DNA from: RU20A sp042610495
GTDB taxonomy: Bacteria; Pseudomonadota; Alphaproteobacteria; Rhizobiales; Rhizobiaceae
Assembly: GCF_042610495.1 (NCBI RefSeq)
Contig: NZ_JBHGAP010000010.1
Span: forward strand, 109,207 to 173,206
DNA length: 64,000 nt
Direction of reading: 5' to 3'
Shown here: positions 45,986-54,351 of the stretch, piece after piece
Numbering within the stretch: the stretch's first letter is position 1
How the letters are laid out: each line of letters begins with the position of its first letter
Notes under the pieces: model-generated
Database searches by the model: none
Told to the model about the DNA's origin: nothing
The model's input: only the letters and a program-made list of their open reading frames with translations
Translations under genes and position numbers: made by a program

Positions 45986-47427
45986 TCCTCGACCACGACC
46001 GGGCCGGCGGCTACTGGGGCAGCGTCTACGCCTTCACGGCGATCAAGGGCCTGCAGGTCATCATCGACGGCCCCGTCGGCTGCGAGAACCTGCCGGTGAC
46101 CTCGGTGCTGCATTACACCGATGCGCTGCCGCCGCACGAATTGCCCATCGTCGTCAGCGGGCTTTCCGAGGACGAGCTTGGCCAGCACGGCACGGAAGGC
46201 GCCATGAAGCGGGCACGCCGCGCGCTCGATCCGGATCTGCCGGCCGTGGTCGTCACCGGCTCTATCGCCGAGATGATCGGCGGCGGCGTGACGCCGGAGG
46301 GCTCCAACATCCTGCGCTTCCTGCCGCGCACCATCGACGAGGACCAGTGGCAGAGCGCCGACCGTGCGCTGCGCTGGCTGTGGACGGAATTCGGCCCGAA
46401 GGGCGGCAAGGTGCCGGCCCCGCGCCGCCGGCCGGAAGGGGCCAAGCCCCGCGTCAACATCATCGGCCCGATCTACGGCACCTACAACATGCCCTCCGAT
46501 CTCGCCGAAATCCGCCGGCTCGTCGAAGGCATCGGCGCGGAGATCAACATGATCTTCCCGCTCGGCAGCCATCTCGAAGACGTGCGCAAGCTGGCCGATG
46601 CTGACGTCAACATCTGTCTCTACCGCGAATTCGGCCGTCTGCTCTGCGAAAGCCTCGACCGGCCCTACCTGCAGGCGCCGATCGGCATACACCAGACGAC
46701 CGCCTTCCTGCGCAGCCTCGGCGAGCTTCTCGGCCTCGACCCGGAACCCTTCATCGCGCGCGAGAAGCACACGACGCTGAAGCCGCTGTGGGATCTCTGG
46801 CGCTCGGTGACGCAGGATTTCTTCGCGACCGCCAGTTTCGCCATCGTCGCGACCGACACCTACGCCCGCGGCGTACGCCAGTTTCTCGAAGGCGAGATGG
46901 GCCTGCCCTGCACCTTCGCCGTCGCCCGCCGTCCGGGCGAGAAGACCGACAACCAGGCCGTCAGCGATCTCGTGGCGGCGCGTCCGCCGATGATCCTCTT
47001 CGGCTCCTTCAACGAGCGCATGTATCTCGCCGAGCGCAATGCGCGCGCCACCTTCGTGCAGCTCTCCTTCCCGGGCGCCGTGGTGCGCCGCCACACCGGC
47101 ACGCCGGTCATGGGCTATTCGGGCGCGGCCTGGCTGATCCAGGAGGTCTGCAACGCCCTCTTCGACATGCTCTTCGCCATCCTGCCCAAGGCGAGCGAAC
47201 TCGACGCCATCGAGGCGACGACGGCGCGGCGCGCCAGTGAACTGCCCTGGCAGGCGGAGGCGCAGGCGATCTTCGACCGCCGCATGGCCGACGAGCCCGT
47301 GCTGGTGCGCATTTCCGCCGCCAAGCGGCTGCGCGATGCGGCCGAACGCGAGGCCGAACGGACTGACGCCAGCGAAGTCACGCCCGCCCATGTGGCGCGG
47401 GCCGCGAAAATGCCGATGCCCGCGTGA
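45979..47427 (+). CDS. bchZ: BchZ, chlorophyllide reductase subunit Z
   Basis: A 482-residue NifK-like partner of BchY. The VGCENLPVTSVLHYTDALPPHE-type start contributes Cys to the cluster; GPIYGTYNMPSDLAEIRR lies in the central domain, and a C-terminal PCP-reductase-like region (LPWQAEAQAIFDRR) ends it. It is followed by pufQ after 56 bp, so bch and puf genes form one superoperon. Confidence 0.97.
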   Translation: MLILDHDRAGGYWGSVYAFTAIKGLQVIIDGPVGCENLPVTSVLHYTDALPPHELPIVVSGLSEDELGQHGTEGAMKRARRALDPDLPAVVVTGSIAEMIGGGVTPEGSNILRFLPRTIDEDQWQSADRALRWLWTEFGPKGGKVPAPRRRPEGAKPRVNIIGPIYGTYNMPSDLAEIRRLVEGIGAEINMIFPLGSHLEDVRKLADADVNICLYREFGRLLCESLDRPYLQAPIGIHQTTAFLRSLGELLGLDPEPFIAREKHTTLKPLWDLWRSVTQDFFATASFAIVATDTYARGVRQFLEGEMGLPCTFAVARRPGEKTDNQAVSDLVAARPPMILFGSFNERMYLAERNARATFVQLSFPGAVVRRHTGTPVMGYSGAAWLIQEVCNALFDMLFAILPKASELDAIEATTARRASELPWQAEAQAIFDRRMADEPVLVRISAAKRLRDAAEREAERTDASEVTPAHVARAAKMPMPA

Positions 47428-47483
47428 TCAGCGGACCGGCAATGAAACACGGATGGCCTGACGGGCCGCGAGGAGGGCATGCC

Positions 47484-47720
47484 ATGCACCAGAAACCAGC
47501 AGTCACCGGCGCGGCCGGAAGCGTCCATCTCGATCGCAGCGCCGAGCGGATCGAGATGCGCCAGCTCTTCCTGATTTCCTACCCGCTCTGCCTGATGGCG
47601 GCGCTGGCGCGGCGCGCCACGGCGCTCGCCTCCGGCAAGGCGGCGCCTTCTGATCAATCGGTCTTCGCCGAGGCCCGCGCCTCGGCCTATGCCGCCGTCG
47701 GTTACGCCTTCCACGCGTGA
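47484..47720 (+). CDS. pufQ: PufQ-like protein
   Basis: A 78-residue protein between bchZ and pufB, the canonical pufQ position. It has a short N-terminal basic/acidic part, one hydrophobic segment (QLFLISYPLCLMAALARR, about 37-54) and a C-terminal SVFAEARASAYAAVGY pattern seen in PufQ relatives. PufQ is linked to bacteriochlorophyll delivery during LH1/RC assembly. The start at 47484 follows AGGAGGG by 6 bases. Sequence divergence limits certainty. Confidence 0.78.
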   Translation: MHQKPAVTGAAGSVHLDRSAERIEMRQLFLISYPLCLMAALARRATALASGKAAPSDQSVFAEARASAYAAVGYAFHA

Positions 47721-47838
47721 CCCTGCCCAAGCTTTGGCGGTGTTCTCGACACCGTCAGGACCCCGGTAGTGCCGCTCGCGGCCTGCCGGAACCCCGCCGC
47801 GGGGGTGCCGCGGTATTCGAGGCTAGGAGGTGCGTTTG

Positions 47839-48060
47839 ATGGCTGATCCATCGAATGTTTCACTTTCGGGTCTGACCGAAAGCGAAGCGCGCGAGTTCCA
47901 CGGGCTCTTCATCCAGGGTTTCCTGATGTTCACGGCGATTGCTGTCGTCGCGCACATCCTGGTCTGGATGTGGCGTCCCTGGATCCCGGGGCCGGAAGGG
48001 TATGTGTTCCTTGAACACATGAACCAGTCTGCCCAGGCGCTTCTGCCGATGCTGGCCTGA
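47839..48060 (+). CDS. pufB: PufB, LH1 beta polypeptide
   Basis: A 73-residue light-harvesting 1 beta chain. Residues 20-50 give the EFHGLF start of the membrane helix and the bacteriochlorophyll ligand His in VVAHILVWMWRPW. It forms the LH1 ring with PufA. ATG at 47839 has GGAGG nine bases upstream. The C-terminus is longer than in purple non-sulfur models (EHMNQSAQALLPMLA). Confidence 0.96.
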   Translation: MADPSNVSLSGLTESEAREFHGLFIQGFLMFTAIAVVAHILVWMWRPWIPGPEGYVFLEHMNQSAQALLPMLA

Positions 48061-48071
48061 GGAGAGCGACA

Positions 48072-48269
48072 ATGTGGAGAATCTGGCTGATGTTCGACCC
48101 GCGCAAGGCGCTGGTTGCTCTGTCCGTCTTCCTGTTCACGCTCGCCATTCTGATCCATTTCATCCTGTTGAGCACGGACCGGTTCAACTGGCTTGAGGGC
48201 AAACCCCTGAAGACCAGCGCGATCGAGCACGTGATTGGCAGCGATCAGGATCAGCGGCTCATCGGCTGA
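48072..48269 (+). CDS. pufA: PufA, LH1 alpha polypeptide
   Basis: A 65-residue LH1 alpha chain beginning MWRIWLMFDPRKAL, with one membrane helix and the ligand His in AILIHFILLSTDRFNWLEG. It follows pufB after 11 bp, with AGGAGAG upstream. Confidence 0.96.
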   Translation: MWRIWLMFDPRKALVALSVFLFTLAILIHFILLSTDRFNWLEGKPLKTSAIEHVIGSDQDQRLIG

Positions 48270-48282
48270 ACCCCGAGAGGGC

Positions 48283-48320
48283 AGCGGGGGCGGCCGGATA
48301 CCCGGCCCCGCCCGCCGCCG
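48283..48320 (+). promoter_or_regulatory. GC-rich hairpin between pufA and pufL
   Basis: The segment around GGCCGG-ATAC-CCGGCC, extended by G-rich and C-rich flanks, folds into a stable hairpin 20-30 bases after pufA. Similar hairpins in puf operons protect the pufBA mRNA and give more LH1 than reaction centre. There is no T-run, so read-through into pufL is expected. Confidence 0.65.
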
Positions 48321-48396
48321 AACACCGGCTGAGACGCCCCGCGACATGCGCTGAGGCGACCGCCAAAATCTGCGGACGGCCCGAGGAGGAACCCTG

Positions 48397-49242
48397 ATGG
48401 CGCTGCTGAGTTTCGAACGCAAATACCGCGTGCGCGGCGGCACGCTGATCGGCGGCGACCTGTTCGATTTCTGGGTCGGGCCCTTCTATGTCGGCTTTTT
48501 CGGGGTCACCACGGCCTTCTTCGCCATCCTAGGCACGGCGCTGATCATTTACGGCGCCGCCATCGGCCCCACCTGGAACATCTGGCAGATCTCGATCGCG
48601 CCGCCCGATATTTCCTATGGCCTGGCGCTGGCGCCGCTGAAGGAAGGCGGGCTCTGGCAGATCATCACCGTCTGCGCGCTCGGCGCCTTCTCGTCCTGGG
48701 CGCTGCGCGAGGTGGAAATCTGCCGCAAGCTCGGCATGGGCTACCACGTGCCCTTCGCCTTTTCCTTCGCCATCCTCGCCTATACGACGCTGGTCGTCAT
48801 CCGCCCGCTGCTGCTCGGCGCCTGGGGCTACGGCTTCCCCTACGGCATCTTCAGCCACCTCGACTGGGTGTCGAATGTCGGCTACCAGTATCTGCACTTC
48901 CACTACAATCCTGCCCACATGATCGCCGTGTCGTTCTTCTTCACGACGACCTTCGCGCTCTCGCTGCATGGCGGCCTCATCCTGTCGGCCGCCAATCCCG
49001 GCGCCTCGCGCGATGCGGCCGGCGAGCAGGCCGAGGTCAAGACGCCGGAATACGAAGACACCTTCTTCCGCGACATCATCGGCTACTCCATCGGCACGCT
49101 CGGCATCCACCGTCTGGGTCTGATCCTGGCGCTGAACGCCGGCTTCTGGAGCGCGGTCTGCATCGTCATCAGCGGCCCCTTCTGGAACCGCGGCTGGCCG
49201 GAATGGTGGAACTGGTGGCTCGAGCTGCCGATCTGGAAGTGA
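48397..49242 (+). CDS. pufL: PufL, photosynthetic reaction centre L subunit
   Basis: A 281-residue five-helix membrane protein. The start MALLSFERKYRVRGGTLIGG is typical. Pigment and iron ligands appear in YLHFHYNPAHMI, LSLHGGLILSAANPG and GIHRLGL. It binds the special pair and the quinone A/B side with PufM. A GAGGAGGA ribosome site precedes the ATG. Confidence 0.98.
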   Translation: MALLSFERKYRVRGGTLIGGDLFDFWVGPFYVGFFGVTTAFFAILGTALIIYGAAIGPTWNIWQISIAPPDISYGLALAPLKEGGLWQIITVCALGAFSSWALREVEICRKLGMGYHVPFAFSFAILAYTTLVVIRPLLLGAWGYGFPYGIFSHLDWVSNVGYQYLHFHYNPAHMIAVSFFFTTTFALSLHGGLILSAANPGASRDAAGEQAEVKTPEYEDTFFRDIIGYSIGTLGIHRLGLILALNAGFWSAVCIVISGPFWNRGWPEWWNWWLELPIWK

Positions 49243-49255
49243 GGGGGAAGCCGTC

Positions 49256-50218
49256 ATGGCGCAATATCAGAACATCATCACGCCGATCCAGATTTCAGGC
49301 CCGATCGAAGAGGGTATGCCGCTGCCGCGCGGCGACAGCCCCCGCACCGGCAAGGCCTTCTTCGTCCGGCTCTTCGGCATCATCGGCAATGCCCAGATCG
49401 GCCCGATCTATCTCGGCTATCTCGGCACGCTCTCGCTGGTCTTCGGCTTCATCGCCTTCGAGATCATCGGCCTCAACATGTTCGCCTCCGTCGGCTGGGA
49501 TCCGATCCAGTTCGTGCGCCAGCTCTTCTGGCTGGGGCTGGAGCCGCCGCCGGCCAAATATGGGCTGAAAGTTCTCCCGCCGCTGGCCGAAGGCGGCTGG
49601 TGGCTGATCGCCGGCTTCTTCCTGACCCTGTCCGTCATCCTGTGGTGGGTGCGCATCTACCGCCGCGCCCGGCAACTGGAACTCGGCATGCATGTGGCCT
49701 GGGCCTTTGCCGCCGCCATCTGGCTCTTCCTGGTGCTCGGCTTCATCCGCCCGCTCCTGATGGGCAACTTCTCCGAGGCCGTGCCCTTCGGCATCTTCCC
49801 GCATCTCGACTGGACCGCCGCCTTCTCGATCCGCTACGGCAATCTCTACTACAACCCGTTCCACTGCCTCTCGATCGTCTTCCTCTATGGTTCCGTGCTG
49901 CTCTTTGCCATGCACGGGGCGACGATCCTGGCCGTCGGCAAATATGGCGGCGAGCGCGAGTTGGAGCAGATCACCGACCGCGGCACGGCCTCAGAGCGCG
50001 CCGCCCTCTTCTGGCGCTGGACCATGGGCTTCAACGCCACGATGGAATCGGTTCACCGCTGGGCCTGGTGGTTCGCGATCCTGACGCCGCTGACGGGCGG
50101 CATCGGCATCCTGCTGACCGGAACGGTCGTCGACAACTGGTACCTCTGGGGCGTCAATCACGGCCTCGTCTCGCCGCTGCCGCGCCTGTGGCCCGGCGTC
50201 GTCGATCCCGCATTGTAA
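49256..50218 (+). CDS. pufM: PufM, photosynthetic reaction centre M subunit
   Basis: A 320-residue five-helix subunit. Conserved segments are YNPFHCLSIVFLYGS, FAMHGATILAV (special-pair ligand) and ESVHRWAWWFA (iron ligand), ending with DNWYLWGVNHG. It pairs with PufL. It follows pufL after 13 bp. Confidence 0.98.
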   Translation: MAQYQNIITPIQISGPIEEGMPLPRGDSPRTGKAFFVRLFGIIGNAQIGPIYLGYLGTLSLVFGFIAFEIIGLNMFASVGWDPIQFVRQLFWLGLEPPPAKYGLKVLPPLAEGGWWLIAGFFLTLSVILWWVRIYRRARQLELGMHVAWAFAAAIWLFLVLGFIRPLLMGNFSEAVPFGIFPHLDWTAAFSIRYGNLYYNPFHCLSIVFLYGSVLLFAMHGATILAVGKYGGERELEQITDRGTASERAALFWRWTMGFNATMESVHRWAWWFAILTPLTGGIGILLTGTVVDNWYLWGVNHGLVSPLPRLWPGVVDPAL

Positions 50219-50229
50219 GGAGAACGACG

Positions 50230-51354
50230 ATGAAACTCTGGATTCCCTTCGCCGTCTCCGCCGGGACGCTTCTGGCCATTGCAAGCTTCGTCGGTGCCGG
50301 CTGGGATGCGCCTCCGGTGGAATCGACCCAGCTCGGCTATCGCGGCACGGGCATGGTCATTCACCGCGACATCGAGACCCAGGAGGCGCTGAAGGCGGCC
50401 AACGTCGTGCCCGACCCGCCATGGGTGCCCGATCCCTCCGGCGAAAAGGCCAAGAACATCTACCAGAACGTCCAGGTTCTGGGCGAGCTTTCGGATGACC
50501 AGTTCAACCAGGTCATGGCCGCCATCACCTCCTGGATCGCACCGGCCGAGCAGGGCTGCAACTACTGCCACAATCCGGAAAACATGGCCTCCGACGAGCA
50601 CTACACCAAGGTCGTGGCGCGCCGCATGATCCAGATGACGCAGGCGATCAACGTGGACTGGAAGCCACATGTGGGCGCCACCGGCGTCACCTGCTACACC
50701 TGCCACCGCGGCAATGCGGTACCCGCACAGGTGTGGAGTGCAAGCCTCGAGCCGAAGCCGGCCGGCAACATGACGCAGGATCGCGGTGGCCAGAATGTCG
50801 CCTCCGCGCTGGCCGGCAACACCTCGCTGCCGCAGAATGCGCTCGCTGCCTATCTGCTCGGCGACGAGCCGATCCGCGTCCACGCCACCACGGCGCTGCC
50901 GAGCGGCACGTCGACGGCGGGCACCAAGGAGACGGAAAAGACCTGGTCGCTGATGATCCACATGTCGGAATCGCTCGGCGTCAACTGCGTCACCTGCCAC
51001 AATTCCCGCGCCTTCAACGACTGGGACCAGAGTCCGCCGCAGCGCGTCACCGCCTGGCACGGCATCCGCATGGCGCGTGACATCAATGCCAACTACATCA
51101 CGGGTCTCGCCCCGGTCTTCCCCGCCAACCGCAAGGGACCGGAAGGCGACGTGCTGAAGGTCGGCTGCTTTACCTGCCACAACGGCGTACAGAAACCGCT
51201 CTATGGCGTCTCCATGCTCAAGGACTATGTGGACGCACTGGGCAAGAAGAGCGACACGGCCGTGCCCGACTATACGAAATACGAGCCCGGCAAGACCCAG
51301 GTCATGGGCGCCAACGGCCCGACGACCCTGCCGGCGCCGGCCGCGACCAACTGA
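50230..51354 (+). CDS. pufC: PufC, tetraheme cytochrome subunit of the reaction centre
   Basis: A 374-residue periplasmic cytochrome. Four CxxCH haem sites are present: CNYCH, CYTCH, CVTCH and CFTCH. An N-terminal hydrophobic stretch (residues 2-23) serves as signal or anchor; there is no lipobox Cys in the expected place, so it may be held by an uncleaved helix. It re-reduces the special pair. Last gene of the puf operon, followed by a strong terminator. Confidence 0.97.
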   Translation: MKLWIPFAVSAGTLLAIASFVGAGWDAPPVESTQLGYRGTGMVIHRDIETQEALKAANVVPDPPWVPDPSGEKAKNIYQNVQVLGELSDDQFNQVMAAITSWIAPAEQGCNYCHNPENMASDEHYTKVVARRMIQMTQAINVDWKPHVGATGVTCYTCHRGNAVPAQVWSASLEPKPAGNMTQDRGGQNVASALAGNTSLPQNALAAYLLGDEPIRVHATTALPSGTSTAGTKETEKTWSLMIHMSESLGVNCVTCHNSRAFNDWDQSPPQRVTAWHGIRMARDINANYITGLAPVFPANRKGPEGDVLKVGCFTCHNGVQKPLYGVSMLKDYVDALGKKSDTAVPDYTKYEPGKTQVMGANGPTTLPAPAATN

Positions 51355-51378
51355 CCGGCTGCACGAAAACGCGACAAC

Positions 51379-51419
51379 GACGGCCGCGCCCTGCAACTGC
51401 AGGCGCGGCCGTTGTTATT
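51379..51419 (+). terminator. Terminator of the puf operon
   Basis: Arms around CGGCCGCGC and GCGCGGCCG extended by CTGCA/TGCAG (one bulged C) form a 14-bp stem, followed by TTGTTATTG. It lies 25 bases after pufC and should end the bchC-puf transcript. Confidence 0.8.
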
Positions 51420-51491
51420 GGTGGGGGAGCTTCTTTTTCGGATGACGACCAATCATCCATCTCAGCAGTGCAGAAAAGTAAGCCACCTCTG

Positions 51492-51524
51492 CGTTATACT
51501 GAATTGTCGATTTTTAGTATAACG
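51492..51524. repeat. Inverted repeat between pufC and the toxin-antitoxin pair
   Basis: Arms CGTTATACT and AGTATAACG (9 bp, perfect) around 15 bases, in a local AT-rich patch. It lies 56 bp past the antitoxin stop, so it could be a terminator for the minus-strand pair, a binding site, or a trace of an inserted element. Confidence 0.5.
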
Positions 51525-51579
51525 AGCGATCCTCACGCTGAGCCACGATCTGTCGCAGACGTGCCGAAGCATGCCCAGG

Positions 51580-51915
51580 TCAGACGGAGTTCACGCCGCG
51601 GGCTCCAATTGTCGGGAATTCGACTCGGGTAGCGTTCCCGTCGGGCGTCTTCAGCACGATCTCGACAGCGCCGCCCATGGACTGCATGTAGCGGACGATT
51701 GACGAGAGCCGGACGTCCTCCGCGCTTTCGATCTTCGATACGGTATTCTGGGTCATACCCGCCCGGAGTGCTACGTCCTGCTGAGTAGCATGCATCGCCT
51801 TGCGTACTTCGGCCAGCGCCTTGCCCAGCCGTCGTCCCTCGCGTTTCGCGTCCAGTCGCGCCTGCACGTCAGCCGGCAGTTCCGCCCGCATCGTGTTCCA
51901 GTCCGGACTATCCAT
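51580..51915 (-). CDS. HigA-like antitoxin (XRE family)
   Basis: A 111-residue antitoxin with a helix-turn-helix domain in the middle (TQQDVALRAGMTQNTVSKIE, about 44-63). The N-terminal helices (ADVQARLDAKR) and C-terminal strand (VEIVLKTPDG) are typical of antitoxins paired with RelE/HigB-type toxins. Its start overlaps the toxin stop by 8 bp, so it is the second gene, as in higBA order. It should neutralise the toxin and repress the promoter. Confidence 0.9.
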   Translation of the reverse strand: MDSPDWNTMRAELPADVQARLDAKREGRRLGKALAEVRKAMHATQQDVALRAGMTQNTVSKIESAEDVRLSSIVRYMQSMGGAVEIVLKTPDGNATRVEFPTIGARGVNSV

Positions 51916-52264
51916 TGCCCTTCTCCTTTAGCCAGGCCTTGAAACGCAGGTCGGCCTTTTCGATCAACTGCCTGTAAAAGCGGGTTTGGGTCATGCCCTG
52001 CTTCTCGCCACCGCACAGAATGATTGCTGTCTGAGATGGATCGAAGGCGAAAGCAAACCGCCAGACCTGCCTGTCATGCCGGACGCGGATTTCCTTCATG
52101 TTTGCATGGATCGATCCGACAAGCGTATCAACGTCCGGTCGGCCCAGAAACGGGCCTTCATCTTCGAGATGGTCGAGCACCTCCCCGACACGCTCTTTCA
52201 GTCGCATGTCCAGCGCTTTCCATTCAGGAACGAAGTCCGGGTGGAAACGGATCGTATACGTCAC
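51908..52264 (-). CDS. HigB/RelE-superfamily toxin (Gp49-like)
   Basis: A 118-residue protein read from GTG at 52262-52264 with GAGG seven bases upstream. It shows the RelE-like fold order: YTIRFHPDFVPEWKAL, LKERVGEVLDHLEDEGP, SIHANMKEIRVRH, and WRFAFAFDP with IILCGGEKQG near the end. The family cleaves mRNA on the ribosome. The catalytic residues cannot be fixed by eye. It lies between the two convergent photosynthesis arms. Confidence 0.88.
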   Translation of the reverse strand: MTYTIRFHPDFVPEWKALDMRLKERVGEVLDHLEDEGPFLGRPDVDTLVGSIHANMKEIRVRHDRQVWRFAFAFDPSQTAIILCGGEKQGMTQTRFYRQLIEKADLRFKAWLKEKGNG

Positions 52265-52277
52265 GCCATTTCCTCGT

Positions 52278-52300
52278 AATATATACAAAAAGATATAATT
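52278..52300. promoter_or_regulatory. Promoter/operator region of the toxin-antitoxin pair
   Basis: A very AT-rich block with TATAT and ATATA arms (52280-52284 and 52293-52297) around ACAAAAAG, 16-36 bases before the toxin start. It is the likely promoter -10 region and antitoxin-binding site. Weak by itself. Confidence 0.4.
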
Positions 52301-52428
52301 CGCAACCGAGTGCCGAAAGCTCGGCCCACTCGGGTGAAGGCAACGATAACAGCTAAGCACGCATTGAGAAGACAGGGCGATCGTCGGCAAAATGAAATCT
52401 GCCGGCAATCAGCCTTGCATCCCGCCCC

Positions 52429-52980
52429 TTACCCCGCCAGGCGGGTCGGCGGGAAATGCAGGCCGGGGAAGCGGGTGAGGTAGATGCGCAGCCAGGGGGT
52501 GAAGTGTTCCGGGCTCGCGGTGATCTCGTCGATGAGGTCATCGCGGGTGACCCAGCGGGTCTCGGAGACTTCGGCCGGGTCCGGGTGGATCTCAAGCGTC
52601 TGCCGGTCGGCAACCGCGCTGAAGAGGGTGACGCGCTCGTGCTCGCTGAGGCCATTGCCGACATCGGCGGCGTAATCGACGGTGGCGTGGCGGGCGAGCG
52701 GCAGTGTGAAGCCGAGTTCCTCCGTCAGCCGGCGGCCGGCGGCGGCCTCCAGCGTCTCGCGCCAGTGCGGGTGCGTGCAGCAGGTGTTGGCCCAAAGCCC
52801 GCCACAGTGATATTTCGCCGCCGCCCGGCGCTGCAGCAGCAGGTGCTCGCCGTCGAAGACGAAGACCGAGACGGCCAGATGCAGCTGCCCGTCCACATGC
52901 GCCTTCATCTTCTCGATCGGATAGAGCGCGCCGTCGCCGGCAACGGCGGGGATGATGACGGGGGCTTGCGGGCGGGGCAT
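52429..52980 (-). CDS. idi: Isopentenyl-diphosphate delta-isomerase, type I
   Basis: A 183-residue Nudix-fold isomerase. LAVSVFVFDGEHLLLQRRA begins the fold; CGGLWANTCCTHPHWRE contains the catalytic Cys and metal-binding His, and a Nudix-like RRLTEELGF follows. It interconverts IPP and DMAPP to feed geranylgeranyl diphosphate synthesis. It lies downstream of hemA at the end of the puh/bch arm; the start at 52978-52980 has only a weak ribosome site. Confidence 0.95.
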   Translation of the reverse strand: MPRPQAPVIIPAVAGDGALYPIEKMKAHVDGQLHLAVSVFVFDGEHLLLQRRAAAKYHCGGLWANTCCTHPHWRETLEAAAGRRLTEELGFTLPLARHATVDYAADVGNGLSEHERVTLFSAVADRQTLEIHPDPAEVSETRWVTRDDLIDEITASPEHFTPWLRIYLTRFPGLHFPPTRLAG

Positions 52981-53062
52981 GCTCTGTTCTTTCGTTTCAT
53001 TGTCCGCGAGGCGAGGGCCGCTGATGGCCCTCATACCCCTCTTTGCGGCAAAAGGCCAAATC

Positions 53063-54277
53063 TCAGGCGACGTGGCGGGCGAGTGCGCATTGCGACCAGA
53101 GCGAACAGAGCGCTTCGGCCAGATGGTGGATGTCGGCATCGCTGTGCAGCGGCGTCGGCGTAATGCGCAGCCGCTCCGTGCCGACGGCGACTGTCGGATA
53201 GTTGATCGGCTGCACGTAGATGCCGAAATCATTGAGCAGCACGTCGGAGATCCATTTGCACTTGGCGGCATTGCCGACCATGACGGGCACGATGTGGCTG
53301 GGATTGGCCATATGCGGAATGCCGCGCCGATCGAGGGCCGCGCGCACTTTGGCGACGGCTGCGCGGTGCTGTTCGCGCTCCACCTGGCTTTCCTTCAGAT
53401 GCCGGATCGAGGCCGTGGCGGCGGCGGCCAGCGCCGGCGGAATGGCGGTGGTGAAGATGAAGCCCGATGCGAACGAGCGGACGAAATCGACCAGCGTCGC
53501 CGAGGCCGCGATATAGCCGCCCATGACGCCATAGGCCTTGCCGAGTGTGCCCTCGATCACGGTCAGGCGATGCATCAGCCCTTCGCGGGCCGCGACACCG
53601 TCGCCGCGCGGGCCGTACATGCCCACCGCATGCACCTCGTCGAGATAGGTCATCGCCCCGAACTGGTCGGCGACATCGCAGATCTCGCGGATCGGCGAGA
53701 TATCGCCATCCATGGAGTAGACGGACTCGAAGGCCACCAGCTTCGGCGCGGCCGGATCGTCGGCGGCCATCAGCTCGCGCAGGTGGCGGTAGTCGTTGTG
53801 GCGGAAGATGCGGCGCGTGCAGCCCGATGCGCGGATGCCCTCGATCATTGAGGCATGGTTCAGCGCATCGGAATAGACGATGATGCCGGGGATTTTCGAC
53901 AAGAGCGTGCCGAGTGCCGCCCAGTTGGAGACGTAGCCGGAGGTAAAGATCAGCGCCGCTTCCTTGCCGTGCAGGTCGGCCAGTTCGCGCTCCAGGAGCA
54001 CATGGTGGTGGTTGGAGCCGGAGATGTTGCGGGTGCCGCCGGCACCGGCGCCGCATTTGCGGATGATCTCGATCATGCGGTCGGTGACGATGGGGTTCTG
54101 GCCCATGCCGAGATAGTCGTTGGAGCACCAGACGGTGACCTCGCCGACCCCCTCGGCCGTGTGGATGCTGGCTTTGGGAAACGCCGTGCACTGGCGTTCG
54201 AGCTCCGCGAAGACGCGATAATTGCCGGCGGTTCGCAGCTCATCGAGAGCCCCTGCCATGTGCTGGTTGACGTCCAT
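53063..54277 (-). CDS. hemA: 5-Aminolevulinate synthase
   Basis: A 404-residue PLP enzyme of the Shemin pathway. VWCSNDYLGMGQNP, GSNHHHVLLERELADLHGKE, and the PLP Lys247 in EGTLGKAYG are all present. It condenses glycine and succinyl-CoA and supplies tetrapyrroles for bacteriochlorophyll. The start MDVNQHM at 54277 has GGAGGAAAGG upstream. Its place in the photosynthesis operon means a dedicated copy, probably in addition to a chromosomal hemA. Confidence 0.96.
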   Translation of the reverse strand: MDVNQHMAGALDELRTAGNYRVFAELERQCTAFPKASIHTAEGVGEVTVWCSNDYLGMGQNPIVTDRMIEIIRKCGAGAGGTRNISGSNHHHVLLERELADLHGKEAALIFTSGYVSNWAALGTLLSKIPGIIVYSDALNHASMIEGIRASGCTRRIFRHNDYRHLRELMAADDPAAPKLVAFESVYSMDGDISPIREICDVADQFGAMTYLDEVHAVGMYGPRGDGVAAREGLMHRLTVIEGTLGKAYGVMGGYIAASATLVDFVRSFASGFIFTTAIPPALAAAATASIRHLKESQVEREQHRAAVAKVRAALDRRGIPHMANPSHIVPVMVGNAAKCKWISDVLLNDFGIYVQPINYPTVAVGTERLRITPTPLHSDADIHHLAEALCSLWSQCALARHVA

Positions 54278-54351
54278 CTGCCTTTCCTCCCCTGTCATGT
54301 CCTGACCGTCTCCCGCCATCGGCCTGCTGGCATGGCGGATATGCGGTTTCA

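Noticed and set aside
51492..51524. Terminal inverted repeat of an insertion sequence
   Set aside because: No transposase or matching second end is nearby; it is reported only as an inverted repeat.
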